From NCBI RefSeq assembly GCF_037414475.1, contig NZ_CP147913.1, positions 9,186,501 to 9,250,500 of the forward strand: a stretch of DNA of 64,000 nucleotides, read 5' to 3'. The first letter of the stretch is position 1, and every line of letters begins with the position of its first letter. The notes beneath the pieces are model-generated. The model was not told the DNA's origin. It saw only the letters and a list, made by a program, of their open reading frames with translations, and did no database searches. A program made the translations under genes and the position numbers. This document shows, piece by piece, positions 1 through 9,900 of the stretch. This DNA is from Myxococcus stipitatus. Its GTDB lineage: Bacteria; Myxococcota; Myxococcia; Myxococcales; Myxococcaceae.

Positions 1-1623
1 CACCGCCTGCACGTCGTACGACTGCGGCACGTTCACGTAGATGGCGTCGGCGTCCACGACGTACTCCATCACGGAGTTCGAGCGCGGGGTCGCCGGGTCA
101 CCGGTGTACACGAGCGAACCGGCGAAGTTGTGGCGCAGGCCGAGCGTGTGGCCGACCTCGTGCAGGATGACGTGCGTCAGGTAACGCTCCACCTTCTCCT
201 TCTTGGTGAGCGCCAGCTCCTGGGCGGCCGAGGCCGTCGTCGGCGTCTTCTTCTTCAGCTTCTCGTGACGGGCGTCCGCGCCCTCGCGCAGCGGGGGCAG
301 GGGCATCTCGCACAGGTGGCCAGCGTCGAAGCCGCCCCACGACATCTTCGGCGTCTTGCGGTGCTTCTTCACCTTCGCCGCGACGCGGGCCTGGGCGTCG
401 CCCTCGAAGTCGGCGTCCGCGAGCTCCAGCCACAGGGCGTTGACGTAGACGGAGGCGCCGCGAATCTCCGCGGTGTTGGGGTTGGTGCGCCAGTCGGCGA
501 AGGCGAAGCCCGCCGAGGCATCCGGGTCGAAGATGATGACGTTCTTGTCGTCATCCGCGAAGCCCTCGCTGGTGCCCACGCTGGCCTCGAACACCTTGAA
601 GCCGAAGGCCTGGTTCCAGCCCTCCACGCCGCGCTTCACCGCGCCCACCACGTCGTACTGCTGGAAGCGCGGGTCGGCCTGCACGGCATTCACCGTGTCG
701 GTGATGATCCACTTGATGGGCTTCATGCCCGGGCGGATGTTCCACTTGGCCGCCGTCTGCTCCACCGCGCCGGTGTTGGGAATCAGCCGGGGCTCGCCGC
801 GGAAGTAGTGCTCCTGGTCGGGCAGCGCGGTCGGCGTGTAGCCCTGACCCTCCTGGTAGCGGCGCAGGGCGATGCCCAGCGTGCCGGAGGTGCGCAGCTG
901 GTTGTTCTCCAGATAGTCACTCGAGTCCGGGTCCGCCGCGTCGGCGTAGCCGGTGAAGATCTGCTCGAAGGTGACGCCGTCGGAGATCTTCCGGAAGCGC
1001 TGGGCGAACGAGAGCTCCGTCTCGAAGCGCGTGCCGCCGGCGCCATACGCCTCGCCCATGATGGCGAAGCGGTTCAGTCCGGCCGTCGGGTCCACCAGGA
1101 TGTAGCTGTTGGAGCCGCGCAGGGCGTTGAAGGCGCCATAGTCATTGACGATGGGCCACGCCTCGATGAGGACCTCCGGGTCGAAGATGTCGCTGGTCGT
1201 CTTGCGGTCATCCACGTCGAAGACGAAGAGCTTGCCGTTCTGCTCCTTGAAGCTCACCACCCGCGTCCCCAGCGAGGTGGCCGCGCCGTACATCACCGCT
1301 CCGGGGAACAGCTGCTTGAGGTACGCGGACATGAACCAGCGCTGGTTCAGCTCGCTCTTGCGGATGGCCAGGTAGAAGCTCTCGCCGGAGTTCGTCACCT
1401 GTCCGTCGAGCCGCTGGCGGACGACCGCCTGCTGCTCACTGCTGACCTTGCGCGGGACGGCGACGAACGCGTCGTCCAGGTTCACCTGAAGCGATTCGGC
1501 GGGGGGTTGGGGTGCGGGTTGGGGCTCGTTCGCATCGGTCGCGGGACCGCAACCGACACCGAGGGCCACGATGGTGGTGACGGCGCCGAACCAGCCGCGC
1601 CGCAGCGGGGAATTCCACCTCAT
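1..1623 (-). CDS. Zinc-dependent metalloprotease, lipoprotein-like, 3' end cut by the window
   Basis: The reading frame is open from an ATG at 1623 to the window edge, giving 541 codons with no stop, so the C-terminus is missing. A good GGAGG lies 6 nt upstream of the ATG. The N-terminus has a short hydrophobic segment ending in a GVGCG lipobox-like motif, so an exported lipoprotein is likely. Near the cut end is HEVGHTLGLRHNFAGS, the extended zinc motif HExxHxxGxxH of metzincin-type proteases. The long acidic and aromatic region before it resembles the large DUF5117/DUF4953 secreted zinc proteases, an assignment from memory of the family. No partner gene is adjacent. A plus-strand open frame over the same bases is a shadow. 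Metalloprotease is firm; the exact family and substrate are not. Confidence 0.85.
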   Translation of the reverse strand, partial: MRWNSPLRRGWFGAVTTIVALGVGCGPATDANEPQPAPQPPAESLQVNLDDAFVAVPRKVSSEQQAVVRQRLDGQVTNSGESFYLAIRKSELNQRWFMSAYLKQLFPGAVMYGAATSLGTRVVSFKEQNGKLFVFDVDDRKTTSDIFDPEVLIEAWPIVNDYGAFNALRGSNSYILVDPTAGLNRFAIMGEAYGAGGTRFETELSFAQRFRKISDGVTFEQIFTGYADAADPDSSDYLENNQLRTSGTLGIALRRYQEGQGYTPTALPDQEHYFRGEPRLIPNTGAVEQTAAKWNIRPGMKPIKWIITDTVNAVQADPRFQQYDVVGAVKRGVEGWNQAFGFKVFEASVGTSEGFADDDKNVIIFDPDASAGFAFADWRTNPNTAEIRGASVYVNALWLELADADFEGDAQARVAAKVKKHRKTPKMSWGGFDAGHLCEMPLPPLREGADARHEKLKKKTPTTASAAQELALTKKEKVERYLTHVILHEVGHTLGLRHNFAGSLVYTGDPATPRSNSVMEYVVDADAIYVNVPQSYDVQAV

Positions 1624-1790
1624 TGCTGCCTCCAGTTGTCTTGAGGATTCGCATCACGGCACCCCAGACCCGGGATGCCGCATAGAGTCATCGCTTCAAG
1701 ACGCCTGGAAGTTGCTTCTCACACTGGTTTCTCGAATTGATGTAATCCGGTGGCATTCGCAGTGGGGTTGTGGTGGGGGGCCCACCGGGC

Positions 1791-2483
1791 CTACCCGCGC
1801 TGGGAGTCCAGGTATGCGGCGAAGCCCGCCTTGGACTGGATGCGAAAGACCGGCAATCGCGCGAGCGCGTCGGGGGGGAACACGTACTGTTCGCAGACGA
1901 GGCTCGCGCGCTGCGCACCGTCCTCGGCGCTCAGGAAGGGGAGCACCTCATGCTGGAGGTGTCCCTGGAAGTGCACGAGCAGGCCAGGGCGTGGCTGTAC
2001 CTCGCCGAGAAGCTGGTGGTCCTGGGAGAGGCGCAAGGCCCCTCCGCGCGCGTCCGGGGGAACCTGGAGGTAGAGGACGCTGACGCGGCGGGGCGTGGCC
2101 CCAGGGACACCGCTGGGCCCCTGGAGGGTGGCGTCGATGTGGCGTCCCACGCTCATGCCGGGCTCGAGCAGGAGCAGGTTCAGATAGAATGCGTTGGGGC
2201 GTTCCTCGGGCCGCCCGCGACCGAAGAGCCGCTGCCTCCAGGGGCGCAGGCCCCGCGCGCTCTCCGGATCCAACACCCGCGCGAGATAGGCGCTCAGGAA
2301 CGGGAAGCGCGCCTCCAAGGTGGCCCGGCCCTCGAGTGTGAAGATGAAGGCGAACCCCCGGCTCCCCTGGAAGGTGCCCATCAACGGACTGCGGGCCACG
2401 AAGCGTGAGCCGAGCAACGCGCCGCGGAGCATCTCGAGCTCGGCTGCGGGCAACGCCTGACGGTGAGTGATATACGGGGGCAC
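1791..2483 (-). CDS. 2OG-Fe(II) oxygenase-like protein
   Basis: A 230-residue protein starting at a GTG. It carries the facial-triad pattern of Fe(II)/2-oxoglutarate dioxygenases: H115-x-D117 in GRHIDATL, a distal histidine at about 178 (LQHEV), and an arginine at 192 (RASLVCEQY) that could hold 2-oxoglutarate. The spacing resembles prolyl-4-hydroxylase-like enzymes. The likely reaction is hydroxylation of a small molecule or protein side chain with release of CO2 and succinate; the substrate is unknown. No signal peptide is seen, so it is probably cytoplasmic. It is transcribed divergently from an O-methyltransferase 107 bp away, which may mean the pair modifies the same metabolite; that is only inference. 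Confidence 0.7.
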   Translation of the reverse strand: MPPYITHRQALPAAELEMLRGALLGSRFVARSPLMGTFQGSRGFAFIFTLEGRATLEARFPFLSAYLARVLDPESARGLRPWRQRLFGRGRPEERPNAFYLNLLLLEPGMSVGRHIDATLQGPSGVPGATPRRVSVLYLQVPPDARGGALRLSQDHQLLGEVQPRPGLLVHFQGHLQHEVLPFLSAEDGAQRASLVCEQYVFPPDALARLPVFRIQSKAGFAAYLDSQRG

Positions 2484-2492
2484 GGAAAGTGA

Positions 2493-2530
2493 CGGGAAAT
2501 CCCGATAAACTGGTAGAAATTAGACTTCTA
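2493..2530. promoter_or_regulatory. Divergent promoter region with two small inverted repeats
   Basis: The 107 bp between the oxygenase and methyltransferase genes is clearly more AT-rich than its surroundings. It contains CGGGA-AA-TCCCG at 2493-2504 and TAGAA-N7-TTCTA at 2514-2530. Either could be an operator for divergent control. No convincing -35/-10 pair is claimed. Confidence 0.3.
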
Positions 2531-2590
2531 GGATGACTGCCAAGTTCCAGAATTGATACAACTTGTTCCTACCCTCAAGGTTCCCTCCCC

Positions 2591-3646
2591 ATGAGCCAAC
2601 AGCCTCGTCGTGTCGCTCCGGATGACAGTGCCCCCAGCGCTCCTCCACCCGCACTCGTGATGAGCCAGATGGTCTACGGGTTCTGGGTCTCGCGCTCCCT
2701 GCAGGTCATGGCGGAGCTCGATATCGCCGACATCATCGGTGATGTACCGAAGACGGTGGAAGAGCTCGCGCAAGCGACTGGCTCGAATGCCTCCTCGTTG
2801 CGGCGCCTCTTGCGGCTGTTGTCCGGGCTGGGGGTGCTGGTCAAGGACGAGCAGACGCAGCGCTTCGCCCTCACGGAGCTGGGCGCGATGCTGCGCAAGG
2901 ACAGCCCAGGCTCCGTGTACGGCTCGCTGATGTCCCAGGCCCATCCGCTGTCGTGGCAGGCCTGGGGGGAGCTGACGTACTCGGTGAAGTCGGGCCTGCC
3001 GTCGCTCGAGAAGATCATGGGCGACACGTTCTTCGGCTACCTGTCCAAGCACCCGGATGAGGCGGCGCTCTTCAACAGGAGCATGGCCGCGTACCAGAAC
3101 CTCAACGCGCCCGCGGTGGTGGCCGCGTATGACTTCTCCGGGGCGAAGTCGGTGATGGATCTGGGAGGTGGGACGGGCACGCTGCTGGCGCACATCCTCC
3201 AGGCCCATCCCCACACGAAGGGCGCGCTCTTCGAGCTGCCGCACGTCCGTGACGAGGCCGTGGCGCGGATGGCCGGGCTGGGGCTCTCCTCGCGCACCCA
3301 GGTGGTGGCGGGGGACTTCTTCGAGAAGATTCCCTCCGGCCACGACATCTACATCCTCTCGCAGATCCTCCATGACTGGGAGGATGACCGCTGCGTGCAA
3401 CTGCTCTCCAACGTGCGCGCGGCGATGAACCCCGACTCCAAGCTGCTCATCGTGGAGACGGTGCTGCCGGGCGACAACGTGCCGCACTTCGGGAACCTGT
3501 ACGACGTGGCCATGCTGGTGCTGGTGGGCGGCCGCGAGCGCACGGGCCCCGAATACACCGCGCTGGTGGAGAAGGCCGGCCTGCGTGTCCATCGTGTGTC
3601 GCCGACCTCCATGCCGCCGAGCGTGGTCGAAGTCGTCCCCGCCTGA
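2591..3646 (+). CDS. SAM-dependent O-methyltransferase (acetylserotonin/hydroxyneurosporene type)
   Basis: A 351-residue protein with the two-part layout of plant/bacterial small-molecule O-methyltransferases. Residues about 20-105 form a winged-helix dimerisation region (VEELAQATGSNASSLRRLLRLL). Residues 185-340 form a class I SAM fold with glycine-rich motif VMDLGGGTGTLL at 188-199 and ILHDW at 259-263, where H261 is the expected general base. Length matches the family (about 340-370). It likely methylates a hydroxyl on a secondary metabolite, polyketide or pigment. It lies alone on the plus strand, divergent from a 2OG-Fe(II) oxygenase, which suggests a tailoring pair. The substrate cannot be read from sequence. 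Confidence 0.85.
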   Translation: MSQQPRRVAPDDSAPSAPPPALVMSQMVYGFWVSRSLQVMAELDIADIIGDVPKTVEELAQATGSNASSLRRLLRLLSGLGVLVKDEQTQRFALTELGAMLRKDSPGSVYGSLMSQAHPLSWQAWGELTYSVKSGLPSLEKIMGDTFFGYLSKHPDEAALFNRSMAAYQNLNAPAVVAAYDFSGAKSVMDLGGGTGTLLAHILQAHPHTKGALFELPHVRDEAVARMAGLGLSSRTQVVAGDFFEKIPSGHDIYILSQILHDWEDDRCVQLLSNVRAAMNPDSKLLIVETVLPGDNVPHFGNLYDVAMLVLVGGRERTGPEYTALVEKAGLRVHRVSPTSMPPSVVEVVPA

Positions 3647-3753
3647 AGCGTGAGGGGACGAGGGCTTTGTCGTGGGCCCGCCGAGGGGCCGGGCAGGAAA
3701 ACGCCGGCCTCGGTTTTCCCGGAAGAGATGGCTCGATTAGAGTGCCGGGCGAG

Positions 3754-4545
3754 ATGACGCCCTTCCTTGACGCCATCCTCGCGTTCCCCACCGCCATCTT
3801 CACCACGGTCATGGGCGTGGTGCTGACCTACTGGCTGTTCGTCATCGTGGGCGCGGTGGGCATAGACCTTCTGGATGGCGGGCACGTCGACTTCGAGTCG
3901 GGCGGCAAGGCGCTGGCGGGCTCCCTGGAAGGTGGGGCGAAGGCGGCGGGTGAGGCCATCCAGGGCGGCGGCAAGGCGGTGGGCTCCCATGGCCACGACG
4001 CCGATGTCGAAGGAGGCATCCTCTCCACGCTCGGGTTCGCGGGGATTCCGCTCACGGTGTCGGTGAGCCTGGTGTCGTTCTTCGCGTGGTTCCTGTCGCT
4101 GATGACCACGCCCCTGGCCCATGGGGCGCTGGGGGCCGTGCTGCCCTCGTGGCTCATCAGCGGCGTGCTGGGGCTTGCGTGCTTCCTGGCGGGCCTGGTG
4201 ATTTCAGGCTTCGCGGTGCGGCCACTGCGGCCCGTCTTCGTGGCGCAGAAGGCGCCAGGGCGTGACTCGCTGATGGGGCGCGTGTGCACCATCTCCAGCG
4301 GCAGCGTCACCGACCGCAACGGCCATGCGACGTTCGAGGATGGCGGTGCGGGCTTCATCCTGAACGTGGTGTGCGCCAAGGCCAATGGGTTGACGCGGGG
4401 AGATCCCGCGCTGGTGCTCGCGTACGACGCCCAGCGGGATGTCTACGAGGTGGAGCCCGTGGACTGGTTGCTTCCGGAAGAGATGGCGCAGCTTCGGGAC
4501 CCGGAGCGGGCCGCGGCGCTGGCCCGGTCGCGAGCGCGGACATGA
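3754..4545 (+). CDS. YqiJ-like inner-membrane protein with OB-fold tail
   Basis: The chosen ATG at 3754 gives 263 residues starting MTPFLDAIL; an upstream in-frame ATG at 3667 would add 29 residues that do not look like protein and is rejected. There is an N-terminal membrane segment (residues 10-35), a Gly/Ala-rich stretch, two further membrane segments around 95-160, and a soluble C-terminal beta-rich domain from about 175. This matches YqiJ/NfeD-like proteins, which partner SPFH/flotillin proteins. The next gene, 128 bp downstream, is a flotillin-like gene, the same order as E. coli yqiJ-yqiK. A role in membrane microdomain organisation or envelope stress is inferred from that pairing. Confidence 0.7.
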   Translation: MTPFLDAILAFPTAIFTTVMGVVLTYWLFVIVGAVGIDLLDGGHVDFESGGKALAGSLEGGAKAAGEAIQGGGKAVGSHGHDADVEGGILSTLGFAGIPLTVSVSLVSFFAWFLSLMTTPLAHGALGAVLPSWLISGVLGLACFLAGLVISGFAVRPLRPVFVAQKAPGRDSLMGRVCTISSGSVTDRNGHATFEDGGAGFILNVVCAKANGLTRGDPALVLAYDAQRDVYEVEPVDWLLPEEMAQLRDPERAAALARSRART

Positions 4546-4673
4546 TTTGAGTCGAGGCGCGGACCCGCTCAGAGGGGGGCGGGCCGTGAGTGGATTCGAC
4601 GCCAGGGGGCTTTCGCGGGGGATCCCTGGCGCCTGATACAAGGCCCGCCGTCATCAATTCACAGGAAAAGGCC

Positions 4674-6839
4674 ATGGATCCCATCACCTTGGTAGTCGCC
4701 GTGGGCGGAGGCGTCATCCTCCTCACGGGCATCATCCTCACCATCGTCCGCCTCTACCGGCAGGTGGATCAGGGCAAGGTGCTCATCGTCAACACGCTGA
4801 AGAGCGAGCCGCTGGTCACCTTCTCCGGTGCCGTCGTGTTCCCCATCATCAACCGCGCGGAGGTGATGGACATCTCGCTGAAGACGGTGGAGATCGACCG
4901 CCGCGGCAAGGAGGGCCTCATCTGCCAGGACAACATCCGGGCGGACATCAAGGTCACCTTCTTCGTGCGCGTGAACAAGACGCGCGAGGACGTGCTCAAG
5001 GTCGCCCAGTCCATCGGCTGCGCGCGCGCCAGCGACCAGGAGACGCTGGAGAAGCTGTTCGAGGCCAAGTTCTCCGAGGCCCTCAAGACGGTGGGCAAGA
5101 ACTTCGACTTCGTGGACCTCTACACGAAGCGCGCGGAGATCAAGGACAACGTGGTGGAGGTCATCGGCAAGGACCTCAACGGCTACATGCTGGAGGACTG
5201 CGCCATCGACTATCTGGAGCAGACCCCGGTGGAGATGTTGGACAAGGACAACATCCTGGACGCCGAGGGCATCCGGAAGATCACCAAGCTCACCACCGAG
5301 CAGAACGTCGTCACCAACGAGCTCAAGCAGACCGAGCGCCAGGCGGTGACCAAGCGCAACGTCGAGGCCGACCAGAGCATCTTCGAGCTGGAGCGCCAGC
5401 GCGAGGAGGCGGCCGCGAAGCAGAAGCGCGCCATCGAGACGGTGCAGGCCGAGGAGTCCGCGGAGACCGAGCGCGTCAAGCAGGAGCAGCACTCCAAGGC
5501 GGAGCTGGCGCGCATCAAGGCGGAGCAGGAGATCCTGGTCCAGGAGCAGAACAAGTCGCGCGACATCGAGGTGGCGCAGAAGCACCGCGAGCGCGAGGTG
5601 AGCGTCGAGGCGGAGAACGTGGAGCGGGCGCGCGCGCTGGCGGCCATCAGCCGGGAGCGTGAGACGGAGCTGGAGCGCATCGCCAAGGAGCGCGCGCTGG
5701 AGGAGCAGAAGAAGGACATCGCGGACGTGGTGCGCGCGCGCATCGCCGTGGAGAAGACGGTGGCGCAGGAGGAGGAGCGCATCAAGGACCTGCGCGTGGA
5801 GTCGGACGCGCTGCGCCGCAAGCAGGCGCTCATCATCACCGCCGAGGCGCAGGCGCAGGAGAAGACCGTCAAGGACGTGAACGCCGCCAAGGCGAACAGC
5901 GAGATGGCGGTGTTCATCGCGAAGGAGAAGCTCACGCTGGCGGAGGCCGACCTGGAGGCCGCGGACAAGACGGCCAAGGCGAAGATGCGCCTGGCCGACG
6001 GAATCCAGGCGGAGGCCGCGGCCGAGGGCCTGGCGGGCATCCGCGTGAAGGAGGCGGACGCGGCGGCCACGGAGAAGCTGGGCATGGCGCAGGTGCGCGT
6101 GAAGGAGGCGGAGGCCGGCGCCATCGAGAAGCAGGGCCACGCCCAGGCGCAGATCGTCCGCGAGCGGCTGTTGGCCGAGGCGGCGGGTGAGCAGGAGAAG
6201 GGCCTGGCCAAGGCGCGCGTGCAGGAGGCGGAGGCCGTCGCCATCCAGAAGCGTGGCGAGGCGGAGGCGTTCGCCACGAAGGAGAAGCAGCTCGCGGAGG
6301 CCGCGGCCATCCAGGAGAAGCTGCTCGCCGAGGCCCGGGGTCTGGCGGAGAAGGCCGCGTCCATGAAGCTGATGGACGGGGTGGGGCGCGAGCACGAGGA
6401 GTTCCGCCTGCGGCTCAACAAGGAGCGCGACGTGGAGCTGGAGACCATCCGCGTGCGCAAGGACGTGGCCCACGCCCAGGCCGAGGTGCTGGCCAAGGCG
6501 TTCGCCAACGCGAAGTTCAACATCGTCGGTGGCGACGGCCAGTTCTTCGAGCGCTTCGTCAAGGCGGTGTCCTTCGGAACCGCGGTGGACGGCGCGCTGG
6601 ACCATGGAGAGGCGCTCAAGAAGGCGCTGGGCGGCTACCTCAACGGTGAGAAGGACCTGCCCGCCGACTTGAAGGAGATCCTCTCCAAGCCGGGGCTGAG
6701 CAACGACGCGCAGAACCTGGCCGTGGCCGCGCTGCTGCACCGCATGACGCCGAATGCCTCGACCGACGCGACGGTGGCGAACCTGAAGGCGCTCTTGAGC
6801 ACCGACGGCAAGCCCTCGTCCTCGGACAAGCAGGGCTGA
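4674..6839 (+). CDS. Flotillin/YqiK-like SPFH-domain protein
   Basis: The ATG at 4674 (MDPITLVVAV) has AGGAAAAG just upstream and gives 721 residues; an earlier in-frame start reads through non-protein-like sequence. One N-terminal transmembrane segment (residues 4-24) is followed by an SPFH/band-7 domain (about 35-210) and a very long Ala/Glu/Lys-rich coiled coil (about 220-590) with repeated VKEAEA-type heptads. The tail after about 600 is less regular. It should sit in the inner membrane with the coiled coil in the cytoplasm and form large oligomers. It is longer than typical flotillins (about 450-550 residues) because of the extended coiled coil. The YqiJ-like gene upstream and the giant ATPase gene downstream probably belong to the same functional set. 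Confidence 0.85.
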   Translation: MDPITLVVAVGGGVILLTGIILTIVRLYRQVDQGKVLIVNTLKSEPLVTFSGAVVFPIINRAEVMDISLKTVEIDRRGKEGLICQDNIRADIKVTFFVRVNKTREDVLKVAQSIGCARASDQETLEKLFEAKFSEALKTVGKNFDFVDLYTKRAEIKDNVVEVIGKDLNGYMLEDCAIDYLEQTPVEMLDKDNILDAEGIRKITKLTTEQNVVTNELKQTERQAVTKRNVEADQSIFELERQREEAAAKQKRAIETVQAEESAETERVKQEQHSKAELARIKAEQEILVQEQNKSRDIEVAQKHREREVSVEAENVERARALAAISRERETELERIAKERALEEQKKDIADVVRARIAVEKTVAQEEERIKDLRVESDALRRKQALIITAEAQAQEKTVKDVNAAKANSEMAVFIAKEKLTLAEADLEAADKTAKAKMRLADGIQAEAAAEGLAGIRVKEADAAATEKLGMAQVRVKEAEAGAIEKQGHAQAQIVRERLLAEAAGEQEKGLAKARVQEAEAVAIQKRGEAEAFATKEKQLAEAAAIQEKLLAEARGLAEKAASMKLMDGVGREHEEFRLRLNKERDVELETIRVRKDVAHAQAEVLAKAFANAKFNIVGGDGQFFERFVKAVSFGTAVDGALDHGEALKKALGGYLNGEKDLPADLKEILSKPGLSNDAQNLAVAALLHRMTPNASTDATVANLKALLSTDGKPSSSDKQG

Positions 6840-6855
6840 AGCGGGCAGTAGGGGG

Positions 6856-6884
6856 CCGCCATCGCGCTTGAGCCGCGGTGGCGG
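6856..6884 (+). terminator. Strong hairpin just after the flotillin gene
   Basis: Arms CCGCCATCGCG (6856-6866) and CGCGGTGGCGG (6874-6884) pair over 11 positions with one T-G wobble and a 7-nt loop, 16 nt after the stop codon. There is no U-tract, so it may be a pause, processing or 3'-protection element rather than a classic terminator. Confidence 0.5.
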
Positions 6885-6899
6885 GCATGACGTCACGAC

Positions 6900-6960
6900 G
6901 ACCCCGCCCTGGACCTTCCAGGGTGGTGTCCCGCCTCACGGGCGGGGCGAGGGCGGGGTC
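6900..6960 (+). promoter_or_regulatory. Predicted three-way-junction RNA element upstream of the giant ATPase gene
   Basis: Outer arms GACCCCGCCCT (6900-6910) and AGGGCGGGGTC (6950-6960) are a perfect 11-bp match. Inside are two smaller hairpins: CCTGG/CCAGG around 6909-6923, which competes for the last bases of the outer arm, and CCCGCC/GGCGGG around 6930-6946. The element ends 24 nt before the ATG at 6985. It could be an attenuator or leader structure controlling the ATPase gene. GC-rich sequence makes chance pairing easier, but an 11-bp perfect arm is notable. Confidence 0.4.
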
Positions 6961-6984
6961 CCTGCGAGATTCCGGTGAACACCC

Positions 6985-9900
6985 ATGGCAACTGACGGCG
7001 GTGGCAAGGGCGCGGCGCCCGCGAAGGAAGCGGCGCTCGAGGGGGGCAGCTACGAGGTCATCCGGACGCGGCTGCTCGCGCAGGCGGACGTGTTGGGCTC
7101 GAAGGCGGGGGACCTCAACACCCGCCGCAAGACGTTCTTCGGCGGCACGGAGCTCGCCGTCACGGGCAACGAGCGGGTGCGCACGGAGAACAACTGCGTC
7201 GCGCGCGACATCGTCAGCGTCGGCAAGTACCTGCTCTTCGGCTACAACGTCTTCATCGGCTTGAAGAAGGAGACGTCCGTGGCGGACGTCTTCTCGCTGC
7301 ATCGCTTCGAGAAGACGGCCGACGGCTTCGACCTGTCGGCGGTGCCGCACACGGAGGCCGGCGGCTTCCTGGCGGATCCGCGCTTCATCAAGGACTTCAG
7401 CGAGCTGTACCGCTACTACAAGGACGCGAAGCTCCTGCAGCTTCGTCGCAAGGACGCGCGACTTCTGGCCGTCTTCAAGACGGGCCAGTCCGCGCGCGAC
7501 CTCAAGGTGTTCCGCTTCAACCTGGACACCGAGGGCCGCGCCACCTACCTGGACAACCAGGGCGACAAGGACCACGTCTTCCCGCCGTCACACGACTTCG
7601 AGTGGACGGTGGCGACGCGTGAGAACTACGTGCTGGGCCAGCACCCGCACGTCAATGTGCTGGACCAGGTGTTCGTGGAGACGGTGAAGGGCGACCTCAC
7701 CGTCAAGGTCGAGAACAACACGTCGTCCGGGCTGGGCATCTACAGCGAGCCCGTGGAAGACGTGAACCAGTCGCTGGATGACGCGCGCTTCGCCTGGGCC
7801 CAGGTGGGCGGGCTCATCCTCCTGCGCGTATTGCCCTTCCGTGAGAAGGCGCAGCGCTACCTGGTGTTCAACTCGCGCACGCAGCACGTGGTGCGCATCG
7901 ACGCCATCGGCCAGGCGTGCATCCGGCTCCCGGAGGACCAGGGCATCATCTTCCCGGGCGGCTATTACCTCCAGACGGGCGACTTCAAGGTCTTCGACGG
8001 CGAGGCCACCGGCGCGGGGATGGAGTTCAAGCAGGTCATCCGCTCTCCCAATGGCGAGGACGTGCTCTACGTCTTCCACCAGCGCGAGGAGGGGCGCTAC
8101 CTGCTCTTTCCCTACAACCTGGTGCGCAAGGAGGTTCAGAACCCGCTGGTGTGCAACGGCTACAGCCTCTTCGCGGATGGCGGGCTGGTGGTCTTCCGGG
8201 AGACGTCGCAGGAGCCCACGCGAGTCCACCCCATGCAGGTGTGGCAGACGCCCTTCGTCTCGGACGAGCACGCGGCGGCGACTCCCGCGGCGCCGGGCTA
8301 TCTGGGCAAGGTGGGCAACGCGGAGCTGGTGCGCGGCATCTCCGACGCGTTGACGCTTCAGCGCATCGCGAAGACGGACAAGCCCAACCGGCGGACCTAC
8401 GAGGACCTGGTCGCCGCGGCCACGCGAGCGCTGGATGCGTACTACTGGCTGGGGCACGCGGAGACGGCGCTCCAGGAACCCATCGAGCTGCTCCGGCGGA
8501 CCTCCGAGCTCATCATCGACGAGTTCGAGAAGGTGCTCGCCCTCCAGAAGCGCGCCTCGGAGGCGCTGGCGGAGGCGGAGAAGGCGCAGCTGAAGCTGCT
8601 CTCGCGCGTGCGCCCGGAGCTGCTCACCACGGCCGAGGAGTTCATGCTGGTGCTGGCGGAGCTGCGTCAGCAGCGCGGCCACCTCATCACGCTCAAGGAC
8701 ATCCGCTACATGGACCTGGGGCGCGTGGATGCCCTGGAGAAGGCGGTCGTCGAGGCGTCCGATACCACCAGCGCGGGCTGCGTGGAGTTCCTCCAGAAGG
8801 GCGAGGCGCTCCAGCCGCTGGCGGGACGTCTGGACGAACTGCTCGCGAAGCTGGAGCCGGTGCAGACCACCGCGGAGCTGGCGCCGCTGGGGGAGGACAT
8901 CGAGAAGACGGCCCAGGGTCTCACCGTGCTGGGCGAGGTGGTGGGTGGTCTCCAGGTGGGCGACCCGCTGGCCCGGGCTCGCATCCTGGAGGGAATCTCG
9001 GAGCTGTTCGGCCGCCTCAACCGAGTGCGTGCGAGCCTCTCCGCCAAGCGCAAGGAGCTGTCCGGGCGCGAGAAGCGCGCGGAGTTCGGCGCCCAGTTCA
9101 AGCTGCTGGGGCAGGCCATCGAGAACGCCTTGGCCCAGGCGGATGTCCCCGAGAAGTGTGATGAGGGACTGTCTCGCCTCACCGTGCAGCTCGAGGAGCT
9201 GGAAGGGCGCTTCGGCGAGTTCGACGAGTTCCTGGGGCAGATCACCCAGAAGCGCGAGGAGCTGCTGGAGGCGTTCGGCGCTCGCAAGCAGACGCTGGTG
9301 GACGAGCGTCAGCGGCGCGCGCAGAGCCTCTTCGGCGCCGCGGAGCGCATCCTCCAGGGCGTGCAGCGCCGCTCGAAGGCGTTCAAGTCGGACGATGAAC
9401 TCAACGCGTACTTCGCCACCGACGCGATGATTCTCAAGCTGCGGCAGCTCTCCGAGCAGCTCCTGGGACTCCAGGACAGCGTGCGCTCGGACGAGGTGCA
9501 GTCACGGCTCAAGTCCGCCAAGCAGGATGCGCTGCGGGCCCTGCGCGACAAGCAGGATTTGTTCGCGGACGGGGACTCCGTCATCAAGCTGGGCACGTTC
9601 CGTTTCAACGTCAACACGCAGCCGCTGGACCTGACGCTGGTGCCTCGCGACGGTGCGCTCTTCCTCCAGCTCACCGGCTCCGACTACGCGCAGAAGCTCG
9701 AGGACCCCGAGCTGCTCAAGCACCAGGCCCTCTGGGACCAGCACCTCGTGTCCGAGACGCGCGAGGTGTACCGCGCCGAGTTCCTGGCCGCGTGTGTCCT
9801 CGCGGACGCCGAGGACAACAAGAATGGGCTGACGTTGTCCGCGCTGCATGCGGCGGTGATCGCCGGCACGCTGCTCGAGCGCGTGCGCGGGTACGCGGCG

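Noticed and set aside
130-1644. 504-codon open frame on the plus strand over the metalloprotease
   Set aside because: The opposite strand carries HEVGHTLGLRHNFAGS and a signal peptide; the plus frame is His/Leu/Arg/Val-biased shadow sequence.
4659-6896. 745-codon minus-strand frame over the flotillin gene
   Set aside because: Its Leu/Arg/His-rich sequence is the mirror of a Glu/Lys/Ala coiled coil and has no recognisable domain.
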